From the NCBI RefSeq assembly GCF_001708185.1, contig NZ_MDDN01000022.1, positions 1-38,279 of the forward strand: 38,279 nucleotides of DNA. The letters run 5' to 3'. A program made the position numbers and the translations under genes. Positions within the stretch are counted from its first letter, which is position 1. Each line of letters starts with the position of its first letter. The DNA is from Lysinibacillus xylanilyticus. GTDB taxonomy: Bacteria; Bacillota; Bacilli; Bacillales_A; Planococcaceae. Under the pieces are notes generated by a model. The model was not told the DNA's origin. It worked only from the letters and a program-made list of their open reading frames with translations, and did no database searches. Of the stretch, positions 18,471 to 27,642 are shown piece after piece.

Positions 18471-18629
18471 TCAATTACTGTTTTTTATATCACACATTTT
18501 TTTTATCCCAAAGTAAAACAAATAGACAGATAATAATAATATCGGAACAGCGCCAATTTGCTTATCATAAAGGAAAAAAACTCCTAACACTAAAGCTAAA
18601 ATAACGATGTAGTGAATAACTGATTTCAT
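18471..18629 (-). CDS. Small membrane protein, 52 residues, hypothetical
   Basis: Reads MKSVIHYIVILALVLGVFFL at the start and ends IKKMCDIKNSN. Two hydrophobic segments (about 5-21 and 27-42) are joined by a short YDKQIGAV turn. GGGGAGG lies eleven bases before the ATG at 18629. A TATAAT sits about 30 bases upstream of that, just past the icmF terminator, but no good -35 is seen. The frame has no internal stop and a membrane-like composition, but there is no recognised family. It fills part of the 450-base gap between rpoE and icmF; the remainder (18320-18470) shows nothing. Confidence 0.55.
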   Translation of the reverse strand: MKSVIHYIVILALVLGVFFLYDKQIGAVPILLLSVYLFYFGIKKMCDIKNSN

Positions 18630-18683
18630 CCTCTACCGCGCCTCCCCTTTTTTTTACATTTCTATTATAACGGAAATAAAAAA

Positions 18684-18711
18684 AAGTGCCTAATCCTAAG
18701 ACTAGACACTT
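18684..18711 (-). terminator. Intrinsic terminator of icmF
   Basis: On the minus strand AAGTGTCTAG pairs imperfectly with TTAGGCACTT and is followed by a run of eight T. It lies about 60 bases past the icmF stop. Confidence 0.75.
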
Positions 18712-18772
18712 AAAAATAGAGAAGCATTTTATATTAAATTGAATAAATATAGAAAATATGCATGTTTAAACT

Positions 18773-21700
18773 TTACATATTGCGACGATATTGACCGCCT
18801 ACTTCATATAAAGCGTTCGTGATTTGTCCTAAGCTAGCTACTTTTACAGTTTCCATAAGCTCTGCGAAAATATTGCCATTGTTTACAGCTACTTGTTGTA
18901 AACGAGTAATAGCCGCTTCCGCTTCATTTTCATGTTGCTTCCAGAAAGCTTGTAAATTATGAATTTGCGTCTCTTTTTCTTCCGTTGAGGCACGTGCAAT
19001 TTCCATATTGTCAATTTCATCTTCTGAAGGTGGATTCGGATTTAAGTATGTGTTTACACCAATGATTGGTAACTCACCTGAATGTTTTAGCATTTCGTAG
19101 TACATGGATTCCTCTTGAATCTTACCGCGCTGATATTGTGTTTCCATTGCACCTAGCACGCCACCACGATCATTGATACGATCAAACTCTTCTAGTACCG
19201 CCTCTTCTACAAGATCTGTTAACTCTTCAACGATATACGCACCTTGTAATGGATTTTCGTTTTTCGCTAAGCCATGTTCCTTCGTAATAATCATTTGAAT
19301 GGCCATCGCACGACGTACAGATTCTTCTGTAGGCGTTGTAATTGCCTCATCATACGCATTTGTATGCAATGAATTACAATTATCCTGTAATGCCATTAAT
19401 GCCTGTAACGTTGTGCGGATATCGTTGAAATCAATTTCCTGTGCATGCAAGCTACGTCCAGATGTTTGGATATGATATTTTAATTTTTGTGCACGTTCAT
19501 TAGCGCCATACTTATCACGCATTACAACTGCCCAAATACGACGAGCTACACGTCCAATAACTGTGTACTCTGGGTCAAGTCCGTTAGAGAAGAAGAATGA
19601 TAGATTTGGCGCAAAATCGTCAATGTTCATGCCACGACTTAAATAATATTCCACATACGTAAAGCCATTTGCTAATGTAAAGGCCAACTGTGAAATTGGG
19701 TTGGCTCCAGCTTCGGCAATATGGTAACCAGAAATAGATACTGAGTAGTAATTACGTACTTTATGATCAATAAAGTATTGCTGAATATCTCCCATCATAC
19801 GTAACGCAAACTCTGTTGAGAAAATACATGTATTTTGCCCTTGATCTTCTTTTAAAATATCTGCTTGCACCGTTCCACGCACGACCTGTAATGTTTTCTC
19901 TCGTGTGTCCATAAATTCTTCAACTGTCAAAGGTCGACCAAATTCTTTCTCACGTAGTTTCACTTGTTGATCAATAGCCGAATTCATGAACATCGCTAAA
20001 ATAATCGGTGCTGGACCGTTAATTGTCATCGATACTGAAGTTGATGGTGCACATAAATCAAAGCCTGCATAAAGCTTTTTCATATCCTCTAACGTACAAA
20101 TGGATACGCCTGACTCTCCAACCTTTCCATAAATATCTGGTCGGTAATCTGGATCCTCACCGTATAGCGTTACCGAATCAAATGCTGTGGATAAACGTTT
20201 TGCATCATCATCCTTCGATAAATAATGGAATCGTTTATTTGTACGCTCAGGTGTACCCTCACCAGCAAATTGTCGCTTTGGATCTTCCCCTTCACGTTTA
20301 AATTGGAATACCCCCGCAGTATAAGGGAATTCACCAGGTACATTTTCTCTATAAACCCAACGTAAAATTTCACCGTAATCTACGAATTTCGGCAATGCAA
20401 CTTTAGGGATTTTTGTACCAGAAAGGCTTGTTGTTTTTAAAATCGTACGAATTTCCTTATCACGAACCTTCGTGACAAATTCGTCCCCAGCATAGGCTTC
20501 TTTTAAAGCTTGCCAATTATCTAAAATACGCTTGGACTCAGCCGTTAATTCATCTCTGACACCTTCTGCTAAAGAAGTAAGAGATGCGATTAGTGCATCA
20601 TTTGGCGCTTTTTCCTTAACCGCCGCAATAGCTCCCTCTAATTGGAATAGACGGCGAGCAAATTCTACTTGCTGCTCTGATTTTTTGTGATAGCCACGCA
20701 CAGTATCTGTAATTTCTCGTAAATAATAACGACGATCGTTTGGAATAATTACATCCTGCTTTTGGGTTTTCGCAAACTGCTCATAGCCCGTTTCCCAATT
20801 ACTTCCTGTATTCGTATTAATGATATTTACTAATGCTGCAAATAAAGCATTCGTTCCTTTATCATTAAATTGACTTGCAATCGTACCGTAAACAGGCATA
20901 TTATCAAGTGATTCATCCCAAAGCTCTCGCGAACGTTGGTATTGCTTCTGCACTTGGCGTAGCGCATCCTCAGACCCTTTACGTTCAAATTTATTGATGG
21001 CGATTACATCCGCAAAATCAATCATGTCAATTTTCTCAAGCTGTGTTGGCGCACCAAACTCACTTGTCATAACGTACATGGATAAATCCGTATATTTTGT
21101 AATTTCTGCATCACCTTGACCAATACCGCTCGTTTCTACGATGATTAAATCATAGCCCACTACTTTCACTACATCTAGCACGTCTCCAATAGATGCAGAA
21201 AGCTCTGTTCGAGATCCGCGGGTTGCTAAACTACGCATATATACTCGATTATTGAAAATCGCATTCATGCGAATTCGGTCACCAAGTAAAGCCCCACCTG
21301 TTTTTTGCTTTGTTGGATCGACTGAAAGAATCGCCACTCGTTTATCCGGAAATTCTTTCAAGAAACGACGAATTAATTCATCTGTTAAGGAAGATTTACC
21401 CGCACCACCAGTTCCTGTAATACCTAAGACAGGTGTCCCTTTTGAGCGTTTACGAGCTTCTTCTAGCGTTTTTTTCGTTTCACCATCATCATTTGACTCT
21501 GCAGCAGTTATTAAATTCGCTAAAATTTCCGGTGTTTCTGTCGATAGAGCATCGAGCTTTTCTAGATAGTTACCCGTTGCAGTTGGGAAATCAGTCCCTT
21601 TAATTTTTTCATTAATCATCCCTTGTAAGCCTAAGACACGGCCATCCTCTGGCGAGAATATCCCTGCAATCCCATATGCATGCAGCTCTTTAATTTCACG

Positions 21701-22021
21701 TGGTAAAATAACACCACCACCGCCACCATAAATTTTAATATGTGGCGCTCCTTTTTCACGCAGTAAATCATACATATATTTAAAGTATTCCATATGTCCA
21801 CCTTGATAAGAAGACACAGCAATACCTTGAGCATCCTCTTGAATCGCAGCATTTACCACTTCTTCCACCGAGCGATTATGTCCTAAATGGATTACCTCTA
21901 CTCCGCTCGATTGCAAAATTCGTCGCATAATGTTGACCGAAGCATCATGCCCATCAAAAAGACTCGATGCTGTAACAAAACGTACGTGATTTTTTGGACG
22001 ATATACTTCTACCTTTGTCAT
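18773..22021 (-). CDS. icmF: Fused isobutyryl-CoA mutase IcmF (adenosylcobalamin-dependent)
   Basis: Interconverts isobutyryl-CoA and n-butyryl-CoA by a radical 1,2-shift. About 1082 residues in the IcmF order: N-terminal B12-binding domain ([17 protein letters not shown] at about 21-36, [20 protein letters not shown]), a MeaB-like GTPase chaperone (P-loop GTGGAGKSS at about 203-211, later [15 protein letters not shown]), and a C-terminal mutase TIM barrel ([16 protein letters not shown]). The DGHDAS motif and the middle GTPase separate it from methylmalonyl-CoA mutase. The start at 22021 is preferred over an in-frame ATG at 22096, which lies inside palindrome copy 3. It is the last gene of a beta-oxidation cluster, which suits breakdown of branched acyl-CoA. 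Confidence 0.94.
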   Translation of the reverse strand: MTKVEVYRPKNHVRFVTASSLFDGHDASVNIMRRILQSSGVEVIHLGHNRSVEEVVNAAIQEDAQGIAVSSYQGGHMEYFKYMYDLLREKGAPHIKIYGGGGGVILPREIKELHAYGIAGIFSPEDGRVLGLQGMINEKIKGTDFPTATGNYLEKLDALSTETPEILANLITAAESNDDGETKKTLEEARKRSKGTPVLGITGTGGAGKSSLTDELIRRFLKEFPDKRVAILSVDPTKQKTGGALLGDRIRMNAIFNNRVYMRSLATRGSRTELSASIGDVLDVVKVVGYDLIIVETSGIGQGDAEITKYTDLSMYVMTSEFGAPTQLEKIDMIDFADVIAINKFERKGSEDALRQVQKQYQRSRELWDESLDNMPVYGTIASQFNDKGTNALFAALVNIINTNTGSNWETGYEQFAKTQKQDVIIPNDRRYYLREITDTVRGYHKKSEQQVEFARRLFQLEGAIAAVKEKAPNDALIASLTSLAEGVRDELTAESKRILDNWQALKEAYAGDEFVTKVRDKEIRTILKTTSLSGTKIPKVALPKFVDYGEILRWVYRENVPGEFPYTAGVFQFKREGEDPKRQFAGEGTPERTNKRFHYLSKDDDAKRLSTAFDSVTLYGEDPDYRPDIYGKVGESGVSICTLEDMKKLYAGFDLCAPSTSVSMTINGPAPIILAMFMNSAIDQQVKLREKEFGRPLTVEEFMDTREKTLQVVRGTVQADILKEDQGQNTCIFSTEFALRMMGDIQQYFIDHKVRNYYSVSISGYHIAEAGANPISQLAFTLANGFTYVEYYLSRGMNIDDFAPNLSFFFSNGLDPEYTVIGRVARRIWAVVMRDKYGANERAQKLKYHIQTSGRSLHAQEIDFNDIRTTLQALMALQDNCNSLHTNAYDEAITTPTEESVRRAMAIQMIITKEHGLAKNENPLQGAYIVEELTDLVEEAVLEEFDRINDRGGVLGAMETQYQRGKIQEESMYYEMLKHSGELPIIGVNTYLNPNPPSEDEIDNMEIARASTEEKETQIHNLQAFWKQHENEAEAAITRLQQVAVNNGNIFAELMETVKVASLGQITNALYEVGGQYRRNM

Positions 22022-22059
22022 ATGAAATCCCCACTTTCTCCCCTTAATGTTCTTTATCA

Positions 22060-22153
22060 GCTCACCATCATAACGTGGGGTTGATTTCCGTTCCAACTAA
22101 TTTACATGACATACGTTTTAACAAATGTCATCCCCACTTTTGGTGATGAGCCC
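22060..22153. repeat. Dispersed palindromic (MITE-like) element, copy 3
   Basis: The most complete copy (about 94 bp). Ends GCTCACCATCATAACGTGGGG and CCCCACTTTTGGTGATGAGC are imperfect inverted repeats. The interior is TTGATTTCCGTTCC, then TTTACATGACATACGTTT, then AACAAATGTCATCC. It lies between the tetR terminator and icmF, so transcripts reaching icmF would cross it. Confidence 0.8.
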
Positions 22154-22173
22154 CCCTATCATTCATAAAAAAA

Positions 22174-22210
22174 GTCGGTAATTGCAATGTCGCTCTATGC
22201 AATTACCGAC
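22174..22210 (-). terminator. Intrinsic terminator of the tetR/acd operon
   Basis: Perfect 13-bp stem GTCGGTAATTGCA / TGCAATTACCGAC, loop of 11 bases, followed on the minus strand by a T-run (plus-strand A-run at 22167-22173). It lies 20 bases past the TetR stop and implies icmF has its own promoter or is reached by read-through. Confidence 0.92.
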
Positions 22211-22229
22211 AACCCCTTAACGGAACTTA

Positions 22230-22862
22230 TTAGAACCCCTTTATGCCTGAAATAAACAATGTTGTTTGCATTTCAATAAATTCATCAATAGAGTGTTGAC
22301 GATGGAGCGCCCATTTACGGAATGCCCAGCTTTGTCCAGAAACGACTAAATTATTTGCTGCCAAATGGATTTGTTGATCCGTCATCGTTATTTCACCTGA
22401 CTGCACACAGCGTTTTAGTAATCGCTCAAAAGTAGCAACCATTTCAAATTCCTTACTAAATACATAACGCTGCGCTTCTTTTGACAATGTTTTAGTTTCC
22501 TGATACATGATTGTTAGCTCATCAACCATACTATCAATTTGCAAGAAATACTCTCGAATCATTTCTTTTAACTCTTCTATAGTTCCTGCCTTAATCTCAT
22601 AACTTGAAAGTCTCTCCATTGCATGGTGATAAATACTATCACATACAAGGTAAAGGACATCTTCTTTCGTACGAATATACTCATATAATGTACCGATACT
22701 AAAACCTGCAGCTTTTGCGATTTCTCTCGTCGTGGCACGATGAAAACCTTTTTCTTTAAATAATTTAATGGCTCCCTCTATCATTTGTTCTCGACGAATG
22801 GCGATGAGATTTTCATCTTTTACCGTTGACTGTACTTGGGGTCTTTTATCTCTTTCTGTCAT
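22230..22862 (-). CDS. TetR-family regulator of the acyl-CoA cluster
   Basis: 210 residues. TetR helix-turn-helix at about 27-70 (HRATTREIAKAAGFSIGTLYEYIRTKEDVLY), then a helical ligand domain. The start is three bases past the stop of the upstream acyl-CoA dehydrogenase, so it is cotranscribed. The likely effector is an acyl-CoA and the likely targets are the palindromes at 27498-27509 and 29969-29980 (inference). It does not resemble B. subtilis FadR (YsiA) closely in the DNA-binding region. Confidence 0.85.
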   Translation of the reverse strand: MTERDKRPQVQSTVKDENLIAIRREQMIEGAIKLFKEKGFHRATTREIAKAAGFSIGTLYEYIRTKEDVLYLVCDSIYHHAMERLSSYEIKAGTIEELKEMIREYFLQIDSMVDELTIMYQETKTLSKEAQRYVFSKEFEMVATFERLLKRCVQSGEITMTDQQIHLAANNLVVSGQSWAFRKWALHRQHSIDEFIEMQTTLFISGIKGF

Positions 22863-22865
22863 ACG

Positions 22866-24002
22866 TTATTTTGTCAACATACGAGAGATAACAAGACGTT
22901 GAATCTCTTGTGTACCTTCGTAAATTTGTGTAATTTTTGCATCACGCATGAAACGCTCAACTGGATAATCTTTTGTATAACCATATCCACCAAAGATTTG
23001 AACCGCCTCAGTCGTTACATTCATCGCAGTATCGCCAGCCATTAATTTCGCCATTGCAGATGCCTTACCATAAGGTAGGTTATTTGATTCTAACCAAGCC
23101 GCTTGGTATGTTAGCAGTCGAGATGCTTCAATGGAAGTTGCCATATCCGCTAGTTTAAAAGATACACCTTGGTTGGCAGTAATCGGCTTACCAAATTGCA
23201 CACGTTCTTTCCCATACTCAACTGCTGCATCTAATGCCCCTTGTGCAATCCCTACAGCTTGAGCCGCAATACCGTTACGTCCTCCATCAAGTGTTGTCAT
23301 CGCAATTTTGAAGCCTTCTCCCTCAGCCCCAAGCAGGTTTTCTTTTGGAACGCGACAGTTATCAAAAATAATTTCAGTTGTAGGAGATGAACGAATTCCT
23401 AGTTTTTTCTCCTTCTTCCCTACCGAGAAACCTTCAAAGCCAGCTTCAACGATAAAAGCAGATGTGCCATGTTTAGCTTCTGGATCTGTTACTGCAAATA
23501 CAACATATGTATCTGCTACTCCACCATTGGTAATGAAGATTTTCGCGCCGTTTAAAATATAATCATCGCCATCACGTTTTGCATACGTTTTCATGCCGCC
23601 AGCATCAGAGCCTGACCCTGCCTCTGTTAAGCCATATGCACCAATATGTTTGCCTTCTGCCATTGGACGAAGATATTTTTGTTTTTGTTCTTCATTACCA
23701 AATTTAAAGATTGGCCAACCCGCAAGCGAAGTATGTGCTGATAATGTTACCCCTGTTGAAGCACATACACGTGATAATTCTTCTACAGCAATAACATACG
23801 CAAGATAATCAAAGCCTGCACCACCGTATTCTTCTGGCCAAGGAATACCTGTTAAGCCTAGCTCCGCCATTTTATCGAAAATTGCACGATCAAACTCTTC
23901 ATTCTCGTCACGTTCCGCTGCTGTCGGTGCTACTTCATTAATAGCAAAATCACGAATCATTTCACGTAATTGCTCATGCTCTTCTGTTAATTGAAAGTTC
24001 AT
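22866..24002 (-). CDS. acdA: Acyl-CoA dehydrogenase, short/branched-chain type (AcdA-like)
   Basis: FAD enzyme that makes the alpha,beta double bond in beta-oxidation. 378 residues. FAD/substrate motifs [14 protein letters not shown] and IFITNGG, and the catalytic Glu in [11 protein letters not shown] near the C-terminus, the place used by short- and branched-chain enzymes. [25 protein letters not shown] family segment is present ([15 protein letters not shown]). AAGGGGA precedes the ATG. It corresponds to B. subtilis acdA, which also lies near fadF and rpoE. Electrons would go to ETF. Confidence 0.9.
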   Translation of the reverse strand: MNFQLTEEHEQLREMIRDFAINEVAPTAAERDENEEFDRAIFDKMAELGLTGIPWPEEYGGAGFDYLAYVIAVEELSRVCASTGVTLSAHTSLAGWPIFKFGNEEQKQKYLRPMAEGKHIGAYGLTEAGSGSDAGGMKTYAKRDGDDYILNGAKIFITNGGVADTYVVFAVTDPEAKHGTSAFIVEAGFEGFSVGKKEKKLGIRSSPTTEIIFDNCRVPKENLLGAEGEGFKIAMTTLDGGRNGIAAQAVGIAQGALDAAVEYGKERVQFGKPITANQGVSFKLADMATSIEASRLLTYQAAWLESNNLPYGKASAMAKLMAGDTAMNVTTEAVQIFGGYGYTKDYPVERFMRDAKITQIYEGTQEIQRLVISRMLTK

Positions 24003-24071
24003 TGTCCATTTCCCCTTTTTAGTTAGACTCTGTTATTGCTAAATTGTTAATTTTTATATTCGATAACGTTT

Positions 24072-24139
24072 CGATGGTGATTGCCTAGTTTGCTAGGAGA
24101 CCTGAGCAGTTTCTCGCAGGACCCTGGCAATTTACATCG
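24072..24139. repeat. Structured inverted repeat between the two acyl-CoA dehydrogenase genes
   Basis: Outer arms CGATGGTGATTGCC / GGCAATTTACATCG (11 of 14 pair). Inside are two hairpins, CCTAG-TTTG-CTAGG and CCTG-AGCAGTTTCTCG-CAGG, giving a cloverleaf-like three-way junction. It has no U-run, so it is not an ordinary terminator. It may be an intercistronic RNA element or a remnant of a palindromic repeat. Confidence 0.5.
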
Positions 24140-24176
24140 TCCGTAAAAAATTAATTTCGCCACATAACATAAGGCT

Positions 24177-25313
24177 TTATTTAAGTAAATGTTTACTAAT
24201 GACTAGTTTTTGAATCTCACTTGTACCCTCGTATATTTCTGTCACCTTTGCATCTCGGAAATAACGCTCTACCGGATAGTCTTCTGTATAGCCGTAGCCA
24301 CCAAAAATCTGTACCGCTTCTATTGCCGTTTGCACTGCTGTGCGTGAGGCAAAGAGTTTCGCCATGGATGCCTCAGCTCCACACGGCAACCCTTTTGAAC
24401 GTAAATCTGCTGCACGATAAACTAGTAATTTCGCTGATTCTACTGCAGTCGCCATATCAGCAAGCTTGAAGCCAACCCCTTGTTGTGCAGCAATAGGTTT
24501 TCCAAATTGAACACGCTCTTTGGCATAAGCAGTAGCTGCTTCTAACGCTGCTTCAGCAATACCTAAAGATTGTGCAGCAATGCCAATACGTCCTACATCT
24601 AAGTTAGCCATCGCAATTTTAAAGCCTTCCCCTTCCTCCCCAAGAAGGTTTGCAGCTGGAATACGACAGTTATCAAATGTTAATTGGACTGTACGTGAAC
24701 CATGTAAGCCCATTTTATGTTCATCTTTCCCTATGATTAAGCCCGGTGTGCCCTTTTCAACAATAAATGCTGAAATACCACGTGTTTTTGCAGTAGGATC
24801 TGTTGATGCAAAGACAATACATACATCTGCTTCTCCACCATTTGTAATAAACACTTTGGAGCCATTGATAACATAATCATCCCCGTCTCGTACCGCTTTT
24901 GATTGCAGTGATCCAGCGTCCGAGCCAGCACTAGGCTCTGTTAAACAAAATGCCCCTAAATATTCACCGGCAGCAAGCTTCGGAACATAACGTTTCTTCT
25001 GTTCATCGTTGCCAAAATATATAATTGGGTTTGTTCCAACTGAAGTATGCACAGATAAAATCACACCCATTACTGCACTAACCTTCGATAGTTCATTAAT
25101 AGCAATTATGTACGATGTAAAATCCATCGCTGAGCCGCCTAATTCTTCTGGGGTTGTTATCCCCATTAAACCTAATTCTCCCATTTGCGCAAGGAGCTCA
25201 CGCGGAAACTCCCCTGCCTCCATGCGCTCTACCCACGGTTCAATCTTTTCCTGAGCAAAACTTCGAACCATATCTCGCATCATTATTTGTTCATCTGTAA
25301 ATCGTAAATGCAT
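24177..25313 (-). CDS. Acyl-CoA dehydrogenase, second paralogue
   Basis: 378 residues, same family and same length as the gene at 22866. FCLTEPSAGSDAGS, VFITNGGEAD and the catalytic Glu in EIYEGTSEIQ are intact. The paralogues differ through most of their length, so they likely differ in chain length or branching preference. GGGGTG precedes the ATG at 25313. It lies 69 bases after hbd in the same direction. Confidence 0.9.
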   Translation of the reverse strand: MHLRFTDEQIMMRDMVRSFAQEKIEPWVERMEAGEFPRELLAQMGELGLMGITTPEELGGSAMDFTSYIIAINELSKVSAVMGVILSVHTSVGTNPIIYFGNDEQKKRYVPKLAAGEYLGAFCLTEPSAGSDAGSLQSKAVRDGDDYVINGSKVFITNGGEADVCIVFASTDPTAKTRGISAFIVEKGTPGLIIGKDEHKMGLHGSRTVQLTFDNCRIPAANLLGEEGEGFKIAMANLDVGRIGIAAQSLGIAEAALEAATAYAKERVQFGKPIAAQQGVGFKLADMATAVESAKLLVYRAADLRSKGLPCGAEASMAKLFASRTAVQTAIEAVQIFGGYGYTEDYPVERYFRDAKVTEIYEGTSEIQKLVISKHLLK

Positions 25314-25382
25314 CTATAATGTCACCCCTAAATGTTGTCTCGTAACATTCAATTTCGCTTGAATAGCCCCATCCCCATAGGA

Positions 25383-26237
25383 TTATTCGTAAACGTAAAA
25401 GCCTCTTCCAGATTTTTTACCTAACCAGCCTGCTGCCACATATTTACGAAGCAATGGACAAGGTCTGTACTTACTATCACCTAGGCCCTCATGTAAAATC
25501 TCCATTATGGATAGACATGTATCAAGACCAATAAAGTCCGCTAAAGTTAAAGGTCCCATTGGATGATTCATTCCAAGCTTCATCACATCATCAATGGCTT
25601 CCTTCGATGCTACACCCTCATACAGTGCATAGATTGCTTCATTAATCATAGGTAGTAAAATACGATTTGAAATAAAGCCTGGGAAGTCATTTACTTCCAC
25701 CGGTGTTTTCGATAATTTTACTGTCATGTCTTCAACAGCTTTGTAGACTTCATCGCTTGTGGCCAATCCTCTAATAATCTCTACTAGCTTCATCACAGGT
25801 ACCGGATTCATAAAGTGCATACCGATTACTTGCTCTGGACGATTTGTGACAGCTGCAATTTCCGTAATTGGTAAAGATGATGTATTCGTAGCTAAAATGG
25901 CATGTGCCGGTGCAATTTGATCAATTTGCTTAAAGATGGATTGCTTCACTTCCATATTTTCCACTGCAGCCTCGATGATAATATCTACATCACTAGCATC
26001 CTGTAAATCTAGTGACATACTAATACGACCTAGAATAGCCGCCTTCTCATCCTCAGTTTTACGACCCTTTTCGACATCACGTGTCAGGTTTTTCGTCATC
26101 ACGCCTAAACCGCGCTCGAAAAATTCTTGTTTCATATCGTTCAGTTTGACATCATAGCCAGCTTGTGCACAAACTTGTGCAATGCCAGAGCCCATTTGTC
26201 CAGCACCAATAACCATTACCTTTTGAATTCCCATCAT
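25383..26237 (-). CDS. hbd: 3-hydroxybutyryl-CoA dehydrogenase
   Basis: NAD(P)-dependent oxidation of 3-hydroxyacyl-CoA to 3-ketoacyl-CoA. 284 residues. Rossmann motif GAGQMGSGIAQ at about 11-21, catalytic His in GMHFMNPVPVMKLVEI, and SNRILLPMINEA in the C-terminal domain. The start ATGA overlaps the thiolase stop by four bases, so the two are coupled; GGGGG lies six bases upstream. Similar to B. subtilis MmgB. Confidence 0.92.
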   Translation of the reverse strand: MMGIQKVMVIGAGQMGSGIAQVCAQAGYDVKLNDMKQEFFERGLGVMTKNLTRDVEKGRKTEDEKAAILGRISMSLDLQDASDVDIIIEAAVENMEVKQSIFKQIDQIAPAHAILATNTSSLPITEIAAVTNRPEQVIGMHFMNPVPVMKLVEIIRGLATSDEVYKAVEDMTVKLSKTPVEVNDFPGFISNRILLPMINEAIYALYEGVASKEAIDDVMKLGMNHPMGPLTLADFIGLDTCLSIMEILHEGLGDSKYRPCPLLRKYVAAGWLGKKSGRGFYVYE

Positions 26238-27439
26238 TCGTGTCCCCCTGTTTTCGGTACTTCGATCATTATCGCATCGCCTTGCCCTCCACCGGAGCAG
26301 ATAGCAGCAATTCCGATACCACCGCCACGACGCTTTAATTCATGTGCAAGTGTTAAAATAATGCGTGCTCCAGATGCTCCAATTGGATGACCTAATGCAA
26401 CTGCACCGCCGTTCACATTGACCTTTTCAGCATCTAAATCTGCCAGTTGCTTGCTCACTAGAGCTACTGCCGCAAAGGCTTCATTGATTTCGATGACATC
26501 AATGTCCGCTAATGATTTGCCCGTCTTTTTCAGTAATTTGTTAATAACAAGCCCTGGTGTTTGCGGGAAGTTTTCTGGCTCAATAGCAAGCTCTTCATGG
26601 CCGATAATAACCGCAAGTGGCTCTCTACCTTCACGCGTTGCACGTTCCTCACTCATTACTACTAAGGCACATGCACCGTCGTTAACGCCAGGTGCGTTAC
26701 CTGCTGTTATCGTTCCGTCCTTGTCAAATGCTGGCTTGAGCTTTGCCAGTACCTCCATTGACGTACCCGCTCTTGGTGCCTCATCGGTATCGACTTGAAG
26801 CGGTTCTCCCTTACGTTGCGGAATTTCCACAGGCACAATTTCCTCAGCAAAATAACCTTTGTCAATTGCTGCAAGTGCACGTTCATGGCTACGAACAGAC
26901 CATGCATCCTGCTCTTCACGGCTTAAAGAAAATTCGTTCGCTGTTGTATTACCGTAGCTTCCCATATGTGGTCTTGCCTTATCAAAGGCACATGTTAAGC
27001 CATCATATAGCATGCCATCTACCATTGTTGAATCGCCCATGCGTAAGCCTGTTCGACCATTTTGTAGATAATACGGTGCATTGGACATGGACTCCATACC
27101 ACCAGCGATAATCACTTCTTCGTCCCCTAATCGAATTAGCTGATCGGCTAGTGTTATAGCACGCATTCCTGATGCACAAACCTTGTTAATCGTTTCTGTT
27201 TTTACCGCTATTGGTAAATTTGCTTTTATTGCAGCTTGCCTTGAAGGAATTTGGCCCTGTCCCCCTTGTAAAACAGAACCTAAAATCACTTCATCCACTT
27301 CATCAGGCGAAATTTTCGCTTTCTCAAGTGCCCCCTTTATGGCGATTGCACCTAAATCACTTGCATTTAATGCTGATAGTGAACCTCCAAACTTACCAAA
27401 TGCAGTTCTTGCTCCTGCTAAAATTACAGCTCTATTCAA
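26234..27439 (-). CDS. Acetyl-CoA acetyltransferase (thiolase)
   Basis: Cleaves 3-ketoacyl-CoA to acetyl-CoA and a shortened acyl-CoA, or condenses two acetyl-CoA. About 401 residues from a TTG at 27439 (MNRAVILAGARTAFGKFGG), with GGGGTG six bases upstream; the longer frame upstream is not thiolase-like and has a terminator in it. Catalytic Cys88 in INKVCASGMRA, His in GGAVALGHPIGASG and the second Cys in ICSGGGQGDA. The end overlaps hbd by four bases. Similar to MmgA/AtoB. Confidence 0.92.
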   Translation of the reverse strand: MNRAVILAGARTAFGKFGGSLSALNASDLGAIAIKGALEKAKISPDEVDEVILGSVLQGGQGQIPSRQAAIKANLPIAVKTETINKVCASGMRAITLADQLIRLGDEEVIIAGGMESMSNAPYYLQNGRTGLRMGDSTMVDGMLYDGLTCAFDKARPHMGSYGNTTANEFSLSREEQDAWSVRSHERALAAIDKGYFAEEIVPVEIPQRKGEPLQVDTDEAPRAGTSMEVLAKLKPAFDKDGTITAGNAPGVNDGACALVVMSEERATREGREPLAVIIGHEELAIEPENFPQTPGLVINKLLKKTGKSLADIDVIEINEAFAAVALVSKQLADLDAEKVNVNGGAVALGHPIGASGARIILTLAHELKRRGGGIGIAAICSGGGQGDAIMIEVPKTGGHE

Positions 27440-27489
27440 GTAAAACACCCCTTTTGTTTTACGTTCTAGAAGAAGTATCAGAGCATTTC

Positions 27490-27510
27490 TGTTGACTGAA
27501 CGCTCGCTCG
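27490..27510. promoter_or_regulatory. Candidate TetR operator upstream of the thiolase gene
   Basis: TGTTGACTGAACGCTCGCTCG. The 12-base core GAACGCTCGCTC (27498-27509) is an imperfect palindrome (GARCGNNCGYTC). Eighteen of the bases match the site upstream of fadF, in opposite orientation. It is about 50 bases before the thiolase start. Confidence 0.6.
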
Positions 27511-27525
27511 ACCTCTTGCGATGAA

Positions 27526-27560
27526 AAATGGGAGTATCAGTTATGCTTCCACTCCCATTT
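27526..27560 (-). terminator. Intrinsic terminator of fadF
   Basis: Stem AAATGGGAGT / ACTCCCATTT, loop of 15 bases, followed on the minus strand by TTTTTC. It lies about 80 bases past the fadF stop and separates fadF from the thiolase operon. Confidence 0.85.
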
Positions 27561-27642
27561 CCATTTAATCTTATTCTACAAAACAATTATTTATTGTGCA
27601 ATTTATATTTTTCAGATAACTAAAATATTTCTGCAATAACTA

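Noticed and set aside
20186..20194. DnaA boxes at 20186 and 32415 as further control sites
   Set aside because: Single exact 9-mers inside coding sequence with no neighbours; chance occurrence is sufficient.
22022..22096. N-terminal extension of IcmF to 22096
   Set aside because: The extra 25 residues would be encoded by palindrome copy 3 and do not belong to the family N-terminus.
27440..27586. N-terminal extension of the thiolase to 27586
   Set aside because: The extra 49 residues are not thiolase-like and the stretch contains the fadF terminator and the candidate operator; the TTG at 27439 has a good ribosome-binding site.
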